From Proales similis (taxonomy: Eukaryota > Rotifera > Eurotatoria > Ploima > Proalidae): a DNA stretch of 64,000 nt. The notes beneath the pieces are model-generated. The model did no database searches, was not told the origin of the DNA, and worked only from the letters and a program-made list of their open reading frames with translations. Positions 50,086-60,457 of this stretch are shown one piece after another. The position numbers and the translations under genes are program-made. The stretch's first letter is position 1; the number at the start of each line of letters is the position of its first letter. Location of the stretch: contig JAGVRJ010000010.1 in NCBI GenBank assembly GCA_019059635.1, positions 126,501 through 190,500 of the forward strand. The letters run 5' to 3'.

Positions 50086-52110
50086 ATGGATCAAGGACTT
50101 ACAATTAACGAGGAATGGGTTCGCCGAAAGCTAAAACTCGAGAGCGAACAAAATCTAGGTTGGTAACCCGGCTTGTCCTGCTGGTCGGCCAGAAATCAGA
50201 CTTGAAATTGGTTCGCAGACGACATCGAAGCCATCTCTCTACCGGGCAGCTACAATGAGAAAATCGCTTGTCTTGGCGGGGCTCTGCATCGATTTTTGGG
50301 CCTACAAGAGCTCGACCTGTCGCGCAATGCCATCTACAGTCTTGACGGCATCCAGCATCTCAAGCAACTGCAAAAGCTCAACTTGTCTGTTTGCCCTTTT
50401 AGTTTTCTGCTCGATTAGGCCACTTTGCAAGAGGCACTCGTTCAAGGTACTACAACAACATTGCGAGCATGAAAGAGCTGGAAAAGCTCAAGTTTAACGC
50501 AAACCTGCGCGAGCTTGACCTTCGGCTCAATCCGATTACAAAAGAAGAAAACGACTATCGACTGTTTCTGCTCAGCATACTGCCCGCATTGGCCGTTCTC
50601 GACGATCGAGCCATCCGAGACGTGGAAAGAGAAACGGCTGCCCGATATTTCGGCCCTCCGAGACGTGAGAACTTGCGCGCAATCGAAATGGAGCCTAGAC
50701 GCGCATCTGAGCCAAGGGCCCAGGCGGTCAACAATTTCGCATTACGCAACAACGGTCAGCCTTTCTCTCTCTGTCTCTCTCTCTCTCTATCTCTCTCACT
50801 CGCCCATTGACCTTGACGTTTGGCTTGATGTTTGCAGGAGTGGCACTTAACGGCGCTTTGGTATCAAGGAGCTACTGCGATATGGGCAGCTGTGGCGAAT
50901 TCGCTCTTAACAACGGTTTGACATTCAGTCCGCTTCTAAATCACGCATGCTTCATTCAGCCTCTTTCTCAAAGACTTTGACAAGTCGTACGAATACGAGC
51001 ACATTGAACGCGGACGAGTCAGTCGAGATCCGATCTCAAGTCCAAGTGAGTAGCATCCACATCTGCATTCTGTGACGCTTGCTTTCACGCATCCACCGCA
51101 GAGAAGGTCACATTTTACGAAGAGCAAGGCTTTGACCAGTCTAAGGCTTACAAACCCAAAGGCAGTTTCACTCCGTCGCCAAGTAATTCGATTCTGTTCT
51201 TCCGAGCGGTAGTTGTTTTTTTTTCACACCATTTACGTCAAGCAAACGATGAAACCAGCCGAGCAGACCAGACTGAGCTGGTTATTGTTCAGGTAGGGCA
51301 GATTGAACTCGGCCTCACAGCGCGTTTATAAACAAACACGATAAAGGAAGAGCCAATATTTGGCCTTTTGGATCTTGTCGACCGCTACTGGAACGGAACC
51401 AAATCACTGCACAAGAATCAGAAATTCATCGGTCAGTACTTAAGTCACTGTTGGGTCTTAAGTGATTGTTCTTCAAAACCGCTTCCTGCCTTGAAGTGTG
51501 CGCCAAGCGCTTGTTGGCACAGAACATGCCTCAGATCGAGCCGATCGCACGTGAACAGATCGAACGTGTAAAAAAGGACAATCAACGCTTGAAACATCAA
51601 CTGAACGAGTACAGGAGCCGAGAGAATGAGGTCGGCAGTTCGTGGCAACAGGTCAGTTCGCTGAGAGACCAACTCGCTTCAAGTCGCAAATCATTTTAAG
51701 TTCATTTTAGGATGAGTTGAAGCGACGAGCGGCCTCATTGGAGGAAGAGAATCGAAACTTGCGCTCTGAGATTGAAAAACGCAAACTCGAAGGTAAAACA
51801 ATCTGAAACAACGCTCCAGCTCGAATTCAATTCAAACAAATCAAATGAGCAGAACAAAACAACGCGGCCCTCCTCAGGGAAGTTGAGATCATGCGGCTTA
51901 AGCTGAAGCAGTTCGAGCAACTCCAGCAGTTGACTTCGATGCTTCAAGAGAGCCACAAGTACGTTTGACTTGACTTTTGTTCTTGGCCGCTTTCTTAAAA
52001 CTCTATTTGTCTACAGATCACTCGTAAACACAAACGAGCATTTACTGCAAGAAATCAACGTTCAAAAGGAGTACTCAAGAAAGCTGAATTTGTTCGATAA
52101 TCACATTTGA
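50086..52110 (+). CDS. CEP72: Centrosomal protein of 72 kDa (CEP72/LRRC36 family)
   Basis: CEP72 is a leucine-rich-repeat centriolar satellite and centrosome protein that recruits gamma-tubulin factors. About ten small exons run from the ATG at 50086 to TGA at 52108-52110. The N-terminus (50219-50660) reads AISLPGSYNEKIACLGGAL, LQELDLSRNAIYSLDGIQHL, LNLYYNNI, ELDLRLNPITKEENDYRLF and LPALAVLDDRAIRDVERE, block for block the CEP72 LRR domain and cap. The C-terminus has LLDLVDRYWNGTKSLHKNQKF, a coiled coil, and LTSMLQESHKSLVNTNEHLLQEI, matching LTQMLQESHSSLVSTNEHLLQEL of human CEP72. The middle is short and unconserved. Poly(A) signal AATAAA is at 52184-52189. Two X-boxes precede it. CEP72 is favoured over its paralogue LRRC36, but an unduplicated ancestor is possible. 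Confidence 0.88.
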
Positions 52111-52359
52111 CTCTAATCTCACTGCGACTGCACTTGACACTTTACATTTAAATTAGAATTGCATTCAGCTGAAATAATTTACAAATAAAAGAGATCGCGT
52201 GCAGCCAACTCTTAACTGACGTAGCCCGTTCTCTGAGAACTAGAAACAAAAAGCCAAGAAAGGTGCATCAAACGATTTGAAATGGGAAGCGGTCTATCGA
52301 ACCGGTGTTCTGAAAGATTTTCATGCACGCGCGCACTCACTCAAGCGTTTAAGGCTTGT

Positions 52360-52360
<1 letters not shown>

Positions 52361-52390
<30 letters not shown>
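52361..52390. repeat. (GAC)10 trinucleotide repeat
   Basis: Pure GAC repeat of 30 bp, about 40 bp upstream of the X-box. Confidence 0.95.
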
Positions 52391-52427
52391 CGCAGTTGGC
52401 TGGATAAGCGATTGTAAGCCAAAGTGT

Positions 52428-52445
52428 GCGTTGCCATGGCAACGC
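52428..52445. promoter_or_regulatory. RFX X-box upstream of the IPxYxGH gene
   Basis: GCGTTGCCATGGCAACGC is a perfect 18-bp palindrome containing the same 14-bp X-box core as the IFT140 promoter. It lies 141 bp upstream of the next start codon, on the same side as in IFT140. Confidence 0.8.
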
Positions 52446-52586
52446 GTTTTCTGTATAAACCACTCTGGTGTGTAGAGCAAGAGATTTCGAACAAATACGG
52501 CGCACAACAAAAAAATAGGTGCTGGCGGTGTTGGTTGTAGCTTTCTTTATTGGCCCTCCCTATTGTTTGCTCTAATCTCTCCTCAC

Positions 52587-54222
52587 ATGGCAAAACTTGA
52601 GCGCGCACATACCAGCTTAACGGTTGGCTGGCGGCAGGATTTGAACAATGTGCTCAAGCCCGACACCAACATCGGCAAGAACTGGGTGGCGCAAGAGCAA
52701 GAGGCTCGTCGTCTCAAGAGCTTGCGAGTGCCCAAGGGCAGATTGGTGCGCTCCAACACAAGTTGTGATGGAAACAGCGCCCAGGCGTCTCAGCACTCTG
52801 CGCTAAATCAGACTCGTGTGAAAAGACACGAGCTCGCGCTATTGGATCCGATCACCAGCTTTGTGAGCTGTGAAGCCGACAACTACCTTGGAACCAGCGA
52901 GCAGCAGCGTCTCGGTCTTCTTGATCGACATCCGCGCAAGCCGCAGAACATTCGTCCGCAAACTGTCGATTCTGTTCGCGCCAAGCCCGAGGCCATTGAC
53001 GAACTCAGGTAACTTTCATCTCTCTCTCTCTCTCTCGTAAAATTCAAGCATTTCTCAACCTAAACTTACAGGCGAGTCGAGGAGCAAAGCATGTCACCCG
53101 AATTGAAATGGAACTCGAAAAAAACGAGCGACGCTGTCTTACGAGCTCGCCTCGGAGGTAAGGCTCTTCCCTTGAGATCCATTCGCTTTCTACTCTATGA
53201 GCGTCCTTTTCTCAGGTTGGACTAGTACGAACGAGACAGCATCTCAAAAGTCAACGTTCCGCCTCCACCAAATGTTTCCGGTAAGTCAGTAAATGATTGT
53301 CTGCCTCTCTCGTTCTCATTTATCTGATTGCGAAACTTGAAGAACATGAAACTGAACTACACGAACGAAGCCGAAAGAGACGAGAGAGCCAAGAGCTTTG
53401 CCTACACCACAAGCACCCTAGAGTGAGTCATTCAACTCGATCGGTTGCTTATCAAGAGTCATTGTCATTTTCATTCAGCATGTACCGACAAGTGAACTGG
53501 GACGGCAAACTGGCCAGTCGACTGCATGCTCCAACAAAGACCCTTGAAGTAAACAGCGACCCGCTTAAGATGACTCAAGAGCCTGCCAACTCCGGCGCGC
53601 AGAGGAAAACTCAGGTGGGCGTTGTTGCAAGGCCAAACGGTGACCGGCTCAGCTAAATTGATTTTTCCCGTCATTTCAGCTGGTCCCTGGCTTTACTTGG
53701 GACCGAATGCAGTACAGGATTGGCGAATTTAACGTGGACAGAACGTAAGCGCGGAAAGGCTTCACAAAAGCGCGATGACGCGAGTTTTAATTTGGAAAAA
53801 GGTCGACACTGAAGCACCGTTCGGAGCAGATTCCGGGCTACTCTGGACACGAGCCAGAGAGCGCCGAGGTCAAAGCAGAGCCGGTGCGAACCGTGATTCC
53901 CAAAGAGCCGGCACCCAATTTGTAAGTTGCAGACGAGCTTATTCGATGCATAACTAACTCGTCTGGTTCAAGTAATCCCAACATACCGCGCTACACTGGC
54001 CACTATCATCAGTACAAAGTGACGCCCGTCTCTCACTACAGCCAGCAAGCAGGCGCTGCATACACCACAAATGCGGCCTACTTCAGGCCGGTGCCAGACG
54101 CCGTCAGGGGCAGAGCGAAAACAGCCGCGCCAAGTATATCAGGAGACTTTGCTCGAATTCAAACGCTTGTCGAGCCCAACAACCCGTACGGCGCTCTCAA
54201 GGCTGCGCTCCCGTCTGAATGA
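52587..54222 (+). CDS. Probable ciliary/axonemal microtubule-associated protein with IPxYxGH motifs
   Basis: I do not recognise the exact family. About seven or eight small exons run from the ATG at 52587 (MAKLERAHTSLTVGWRQDLN) to the stop at 54220-54222. The protein is soluble, basic, without hydrophobic segments. It contains MYRQVNWDGKLASRLHAPTKT, WDRMQYRIGEFNVDRT, and two short motifs IPGYSGH and IPRYTGHYHQYKV. IPGYxGH repeats occur in ciliary microtubule inner proteins of the FAM166/CIMIP2 (DUF2475) type, which lie inside doublet microtubules. The perfect X-box in its promoter and adjacency to CEP72 support a ciliary role. Family membership is a motif-based inference; the gene itself is well supported by spliceable, conserved-looking frames. 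Confidence 0.6.
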
Positions 54223-54500
54223 GCCTCTTTCTCATTTCCTTCGTTCCAATCAATTGAACTCAATCAAAATTGCACCATTTGGCTGCTTGCTGAGCAGCTC
54301 TGAATCAATAATAAAAACCGATTTGATCGTCCGCTCGTCTTGTTTCGCTTCTCGTTTTAATCGACTGTGGCAAAAAGTTTTATTCGGCGCCAAGCTGCTG
54401 AAAAGCTACGAACAAATCACGAGACATGTAGAAACTTCTGAGGTTCAGGTAAAAGGATTCGAGAGATCAAGGACCGATAAAGCGGCCAAGATTAGATGAA

Positions 54501-56012
54501 TTAGAGTTCAGTTGCCTCACGGCTGTTCACTTTGGGCTTGTATTTGCGCACAATTTGCTTGTTTGCGTTGTTGTTGCTGCTGGTTGTAGTAGTGGCCTCA
54601 GAGAAGGTTAATCGATGCTCGCTTTCTCTCATCTCTCCGCTTGATATGGCCAGCGCGGGCGATCTTTCCCTCTGGTCATTGCAGTCGACCGCGGCGGCGG
54701 TAGAGCCGGTCAGCTCGTTCGATTTTCTCACTTCATTTCGGCGACTCATCTGCATGAAGTTGGACATAATCTCTATGGGCAGCGGAAACACGATTGTGGA
54801 ATTCTTCTCTGCCGCGATGTTATTCAACGTCTGCAAGTAGCGCAACTGCAATGCAGACGACGACTGATTCAGAATATCGGCCGCATCTCTCAACGCTCTG
54901 GACGCCTTGTGTTCGCCTTCGGCCGCAATCACCTGTGAACGTACGAGCGTGAGAATTAGAGCGAGCAAGAGTGAAGAGAAAGCGCTTACTTTGGCTTTGG
55001 CCTCCCTGGTCGCCTCGGCCTCAGCGGCCATCGCTCGTTGTAATTGAATGGGAAGACGAACGTCCTTTATTTCAACTCGTTCAACCTTGATGCCCCTAAA
55101 AACGTGTCCGTGTCACATATTGATGTCGAGTCGGAGTTAAAAAGTCGACGCGTCTAACCAGGTGTCAGTCGCTTCGTCCAAAATGACGCGCATGCAAGAA
55201 GAGACAGCCTCTCGATTGGAGAGTATCTCGGCCAGTGAGTTGGTGCCGAGAACGTTGCGCAGCGAGGTCTGAGCAAGCAGCCGAGTCGACTCTTGCGCGT
55301 TCTCCACGTTCGCGATTGAGATTACGGGGTTGAATACGCGGTAATAGACGACGGCGTCTACTGCCACTGTCACACTGTCCTTGGTGAGTACCTCTTGCGG
55401 CGGCACGTCGAATGACACTGTTCGCATGTCCACTTTTGAGTAGGATTCGATGCACGGAAGACTGAATTTTGCTTAACTGACTGCGACTTGTTTAGAAGGC
55501 GGCGGTTTAACTTACACGAAAAATATCCTGTTTCACGCAGCAGAGTCCCAGAGACATTCAGCAAATGGAAGTTGAATCAGAGTCGAAGGTGATACGAACT
55601 TACCCGGGACCCCTGGCGCCTCCTTTGACTAAACGACCGAGTCTGAATATGACCGCCCGTCTTGTTTTGAAACAAATCAAATCAGCTGAAGATGGCGTGT
55701 GAATTTAGCGGCTTACTCGTATTCTTGAACCACCTTGATTGTGACGAACAGCGACAGGGGAAAAAAGAGCGCGGTGAGAAACCAGGAGAGGAAGAAGAGA
55801 ATTTTGGCGCACAGGTCCGGATTGTCCTCGGCTATGTGAGCGCCGATAATAAATGGCACGTCTGTGTGCTGGGCCCAGTGTCGTTTAAGAGCGGACATTC
55901 GCCGCTGCTGATTTGTCTGGGCGCTATCTTTGCGCGGCTTGGGATCGTCGAATGCGGTGCTCAGCGAGCCGAGCGACACTCGGTCGTGCTCGTGTTCGAC
56001 AAGCTGATGCAT
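54501..56012 (-). CDS. STOM: Stomatin-family membrane scaffold protein
   Basis: Stomatins are SPFH-domain monotopic membrane proteins that form oligomeric scaffolds and modulate channels. Six exons (56012..55717, 55660..55604, 55527..55516, 55461..55159, 55095..54990, 54932..54501) give 401 residues in frame. The order is: cytosolic N-terminus; hydrophobic hairpin ([21 protein letters not shown]); [131 protein letters not shown]. Exon 3 is only 12 nt. A Ser/Arg-rich C-terminal extension of about 90 residues is unconserved. The start is uncertain: the frame stays open upstream to about 56103 without an ATG, so an extra 5' exon is possible. Podocin/MEC-2 relationship not resolved. Confidence 0.9.
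55516..55527 (-). other. 12-nt microexon of the stomatin gene
   Basis: The exon GATATTTTTCGT is flanked by CAG and GTAAG on the minus strand. It completes GPG/IFF/VLPC, matching stomatin GPGLFFILPC exactly in length and frame. Flanking introns are 76 and 54 nt. Confidence 0.88.
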
Positions 56013-58390
56013 GCCGCTGTTTGCTGATTGCTTGTGATTGCTCGACACTTTCGACAATTGCCTCTCTATCTCTTTTCGATACTGTTCTTCTCGCAGCTTC
56101 TACTCTACTGCGGCCTCTTTCTCTAAACTGATGATGCAAATCGTTAGATCGACTCGACGTGTTTGTCTTTTTGATTTGTTTGTTGGACCTTTTTTCTTTT
56201 GAATTCTGTTTTTATTTCAACAACACCGATTGGCGACCGCTTCTGTCAGATGAGATTAGAGCTGGCGTTCGGAGTTAATAAATTCTAGCACGCACGCATA
56301 TTTATAAATTGAAATGTAAGTCAATCGGGCCGGATTAGTTGGCCGATATGCGATGCGAGTATAGTAAACAAACGAATAATTGAGAAAAATTCGATTTTGA
56401 TTAGCGGTTTAAGTTTGAGGCGAACGATGAGCCGAGCACTGTGAATAGAGTAAAGGTGTCGGTGAACAATAAAAGAAACACAGAGAGAGAGAGGGAAGGA
56501 GAGAGGGAGAGAGCAAGGGAGAGTGGGAAAAGTAGAAGGAGAGCGAAGAATGCACAAGGCAGGAAAGAAACAGAATTTACTGCTGCTGCTGCCGTGGATA
56601 AGAAAAGGCGTGAGGCGAAGAGAAATAAACAAAATCGGATGTAAACGAGCCAAGCGTTATCTACCAGGCAGGCGGCTATGGCCGCGTGCGTTGCCTCTTT
56701 TTATCTGAGGCGCCTATGCAACTGGCAATTGGCGCGCGCCGGCATACAAGGAATTCGTTAATTAACTAAATGAGAATCGAACCTGCTCAAGGGGCTAGAA
56801 CGTCTTTCTACGCATCGCCATCGCCGCCGCCGCCGTAAGATCAATTTGGGCCAATATTTCGCTGGAAATTAGCCTCTTAGGTGCAAATGCTAGCTCGCTA
56901 TATGCTTTAAGGGCATTGCCTTTTGCGCCCAGTGCGGACACGTGGTCTATGGAGCTCTTGTATAACCAGCGCCACCATCGAGCGATAGACAGAGCGGTCG
57001 GCTCCATTCAAAGATGGTGGGCGACCCACTTGCTCGCGTATATTATCAGCCCATTGCCATTTGTGTTTGTGAAATGCTCGAGTTGAAAGGCGCTGCCTCT
57101 TCAATGCGCTTTTCCTCTTCGTCGTCGTCGTCGTCGTCATCATCATCGTGGTGGATTTAGTCAAGTCGATTTCCGCTCATTGAAATGATAGAACGAATGT
57201 ACTTTGCGAAATTGAATTTGTTCAGGGAAAAGCGTTTGTTGTGTTTGTCAGGCAGCTCTCCAAAGACGTCATCGGAGGAGCGCTTGATTGGTGGCTAATC
57301 GCCTGAATAGAACGACAAGAAGAAGAGCAAGGAGATGACGAGGGCGATGGTGACGACGAGAAAATGATGAGGACGACGACGACGACGGCTTTAGGACGAT
57401 CAAGTGGATACAAGCGCTATATGCAATTGCATCGATAAACAAACACGCGCGCACGCATACACAAACTCAAGTGAGCGCACTCACAAACACGACAGAGATG
57501 GGCACACCAAACTCTGAGCGACATGCACGCCAGGATGCAGGCGGCGGCGGTGGCAGTGGGCCTGATAATCCGAGTGCAGAAAGGATCGTTGCTCTCTGTT
57601 CTCTCTTTGGCAGCTTTTCAACCGACCAAGAGCTTTTAAGAGCATTAGGCGGAGAGCGATCGGAAAATGTGATAAGAACTAACAGAGTGAGAGGAGAGAA
57701 AACCAGAAAGAGAAAGCGAAAGGCCCTCGTCTATTTATCAACGGCCACAGAATCCAGGCTCAGCTTGAGCGTCGGCCATTAAAATCCACTTGGAAGAAAG
57801 CAGCGCCTACTCTCTACGCAATTAGAATGCGATCTGAAATGCGTGAAATTGGCGCTTCGATTTGCGGCCAGTCTCCACAAAATGAACATACTTCTTGCCG
57901 CTGCCTAATTTGATTACAATATGATGATGATGATGATGCAAATGATTGTCTGAGAGGTAAGAACAATCGAAACGGTTGAAATTTTCGAATTTGTTCCGAT
58001 CAGCCCACGGGCCAAAAGAGCAAAAGTTGGAAGAATGAAGAATTGAGAGCGCCTGCTGCCTCTGAAGGTCTTGCACCAACAGTCAGTGTTTGCCAAGCGG
58101 CTGTTGAGCAGCTCACTGATCTTTGTTGATTTTTGACAACTAGTGGCAACCAACCAGCCCAATCTGTTTGGATCGGAGGGTGAACACTGAAAGTAGAAAG
58201 AGAGAGGCAGCCGACTGATGAGATGATGCCGCCTTTTAAAGCTCACTGGCGACCCTCGTCCAAGTTGGCTGAATTAATTCAATGAAATGGTCTCTTGTCC
58301 GCGCTTGGATGCATCGCTAATTTTCTCAGCCAATTCAGAATCGATCAGTTAATTTGAATAAACAATTTGTTTTATTCGACGACGAGACGT
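56013..58390. other. 2.4 kb gap upstream of the stomatin gene and downstream of YARS1
   Basis: The region contains a GA-rich stretch (56477-56525), a GTC/ATC trinucleotide run (about 57118-57147), and possibly a 5' exon of the stomatin gene near 56040-56103. Small ORFs here are low complexity. A minus-strand AATAAA for YARS1 (TTTATT at 58371-58376) sits at its right end. Confidence 0.45.
57118..57147. repeat. GTC/ATC trinucleotide repeat
   Basis: Tandem GTC triplets passing into ATC triplets; a similar GACGAC run is near 57373-57386. Confidence 0.85.
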
Positions 58391-59863
58391 TCACTTTCGA
58401 GCGCCCTTTTTGTTCTTGCCCGGCACCGGATAGGCTTCTTCGGTGAGCTGCTTGTTCTCTGCCGAGCTGAACTCTTGTCTCAGCGGCTCCAGTAGTTCGT
58501 TTAGAGCCTTTTCTACGCTCGCCTTTAGGTCTCCGGGATGCACTTGCTACTTGGCATTTAGGTTTTGCAATTTACTCTCATTAATTGTCTATTTGGACAA
58601 GAGAGGAGAAACGCATGCCAACCTCGGCCTTGAACGCTTCTTCAAGCTGCTCGTAGCTCGTGTACTCCAAGTTGCCGCCCCATTTCTCCGGCCGCTCGAT
58701 CAGAAACTTGCCTGTTTTAGACAGCGGGAAGAGGACGTGTTTGACAAACGAGAGGACGCCGTTGCTTTCAATATTGCCCGGCTCGCAGAACGCGCCCTTG
58801 ATCTTCTTCTTGACCGCTTCGCGCGAGTCGAGCAAGTCGATTTTACTCTCTTCCTCTGACGAGCTCATTTTAGCTCCGGTCAGACCGGGCACCATCGGAT
58901 TCATCAAGTGCACGCGTTTCTGGTAGCCGATGCGCGGCAAGTTCTTGGAAAACAAATTTTACTTCACTTGGCTGCATATGCGAGGCCTTGTCTTACCTCT
59001 TCGGCGAACATGAAAATCTTTCGCTGATCAACCCCGCCGAACTGCGCGTCGCATTTGAGATATTCCTCGTCAAGCGCCTGCAGGCCGGGATAGAGAAGGC
59101 CGCTGACCAACGGGTTGCCGGACTGTTTGACCACTTCGGCGCCGGCTTTCTTGGCGTCGTGCTCAGTGACCACCGACATGAGCTTGTAGACGTCGAGAGT
59201 GTACTCTCTGCTCAGACAAGTGTCAACTGCTGTAGTGCGCGTTCAAATTGAGAGAGCTACTCACTGGCTCAGCTGGTATTCAGTGCCGCGCACGAACTTG
59301 AGCTTATCGAGCGGAACGCCGATCGATTTCAATGCGGCCTTGATCACTCGCTGGTAGTACTCGGTTCGTTTGGCGAGCAGATCCCACGGCGCTTTCAGGT
59401 TGTCGAGGAACGCGTGAAGGTCGGCAAATAGGATGGTTACCTCGCAGCCGGCCTTGAGAAAGTCGGATATTTTCGACAGCGGCACAAAGTAGGCGATGTG
59501 AGGCTTGCCAGTGGTCGCCGTGCCCCAGTAGATCTTGATGTCACGCTCCTTGAGCATTTCCCGCAGGCGATCGGCGCCCACTGTCTCCTGCAGATTTCTG
59601 GTGATCAATTCGAACTTTTCCTCTGCGCTCAGAGAACAGTCCGATTTGATAGTTGGCTGCGCGACGTTGATCGAGCCGGTCGCTCTTTGTCTCAGCTGCT
59701 CTAGTTCGTTCTCGAGTCGTTTCTTCTCGTTCAGAAGATTGCCGATCAATGCTGACTCGTCGGTATTAGCTCCTAAAGACAGAGAGGCGAGCTCCTTCTC
59801 AAGCGCTTCTATTGTGCTCGTTTGAGCCTTCACTTTCTCCAATAGCTTCTCAACACTGCTCAT
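58391..59863 (-). CDS. YARS1: Tyrosyl-tRNA synthetase, cytoplasmic, with N-terminal coiled coil and no EMAPII domain
   Basis: TyrRS charges tRNA-Tyr with tyrosine. Four exons (59863..59265, 59207..58997, 58943..58623, 58546..58391) give 428 residues. The class I core is intact: TGKPHIAYF (HIGH equivalent), [58 protein letters not shown], and KMSSS. The core is followed only by a basic tail ([11 protein letters not shown]), so the C-terminal EMAPII-like domain of human YARS1 (528 residues) is missing. In its place an 83-residue N-terminal extension of heptad-like Leu/Glu/Lys ([39 protein letters not shown]) precedes [15 protein letters not shown]. There is no Met between residue 1 and the core, so the extension must be translated unless an upstream exon is missed. 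Confidence 0.95.
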
Positions 59864-60457
59864 TTCCTTCACTCGTCTAAATTGTCTAGTAGGCTGGAGG
59901 TGAACGAGCTCGCATCAAGCCAATAAAGAGAATCAGAGCCAGAGTACGTGAGTGAGTGGGTGAGACAGAGAGAGAGAGAGAGAGACGGAATGAGAGAGAT
60001 GATGAGAGAGATGTGAACAGAACAGAGACAACCAAAGACAACGTATTGGAAGTAGAGTAAACGCGATCAATCGCGCATGTGTGCTTCATCGTTTTGACGA
60101 TACCAAGCAAATCGTTTCATAATTGCAATCGCCGTCTAAAGCATTGCGCATATTTGTCTGAATATTTCAGCCGAGCGGAGGGCTCTTGCCGCAAAAAAGC
60201 TTCGCCAACTTGCCCCAATTTGTTGCTTAGACTCTTTTATTCGTGAAAAATAAAGAAGCCAAAAGAGAGAGAGAGAAAAAGAGCAAATGAAAGCAAGAGA
60301 GACAAGAAGAAGAAAACTAAAGAATGGGAAAAGGCGTCAATTCTTAATGATCAAAGACAAAAATGAATTAGATTTACAGGTCCGAAGAGATTGTTGGTTG
60401 CGAAATGCTGAGGCGAGAAATGAAAAAATTGCCACCGCAGTGCTGGAGAGACGCTGG
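59864..60457. other. YARS1 upstream region and LEMD3 3' flank
   Basis: About 590 bp with GA runs near 59966-59985 and 60266-60276. TTTATT at about 60237 is a possible minus-strand poly(A) signal for LEMD3. No other gene seen. Confidence 0.5.

Larger units (their letters stand above)
52111..52586. promoter_or_regulatory. CEP72 3' end and upstream region of the IPxYxGH gene
   Basis: This gap holds a CEP72 poly(A) signal (52184-52189), a GAC repeat (52361-52390) and a perfect 18-bp X-box palindrome (52428-52445) ahead of the next gene. Confidence 0.6.

Noticed and set aside
57471-57782. 103-codon ORF with a Gly run
   Set aside because: Repeat-derived Gly and basic tracts, no homology, isolated in a gap.
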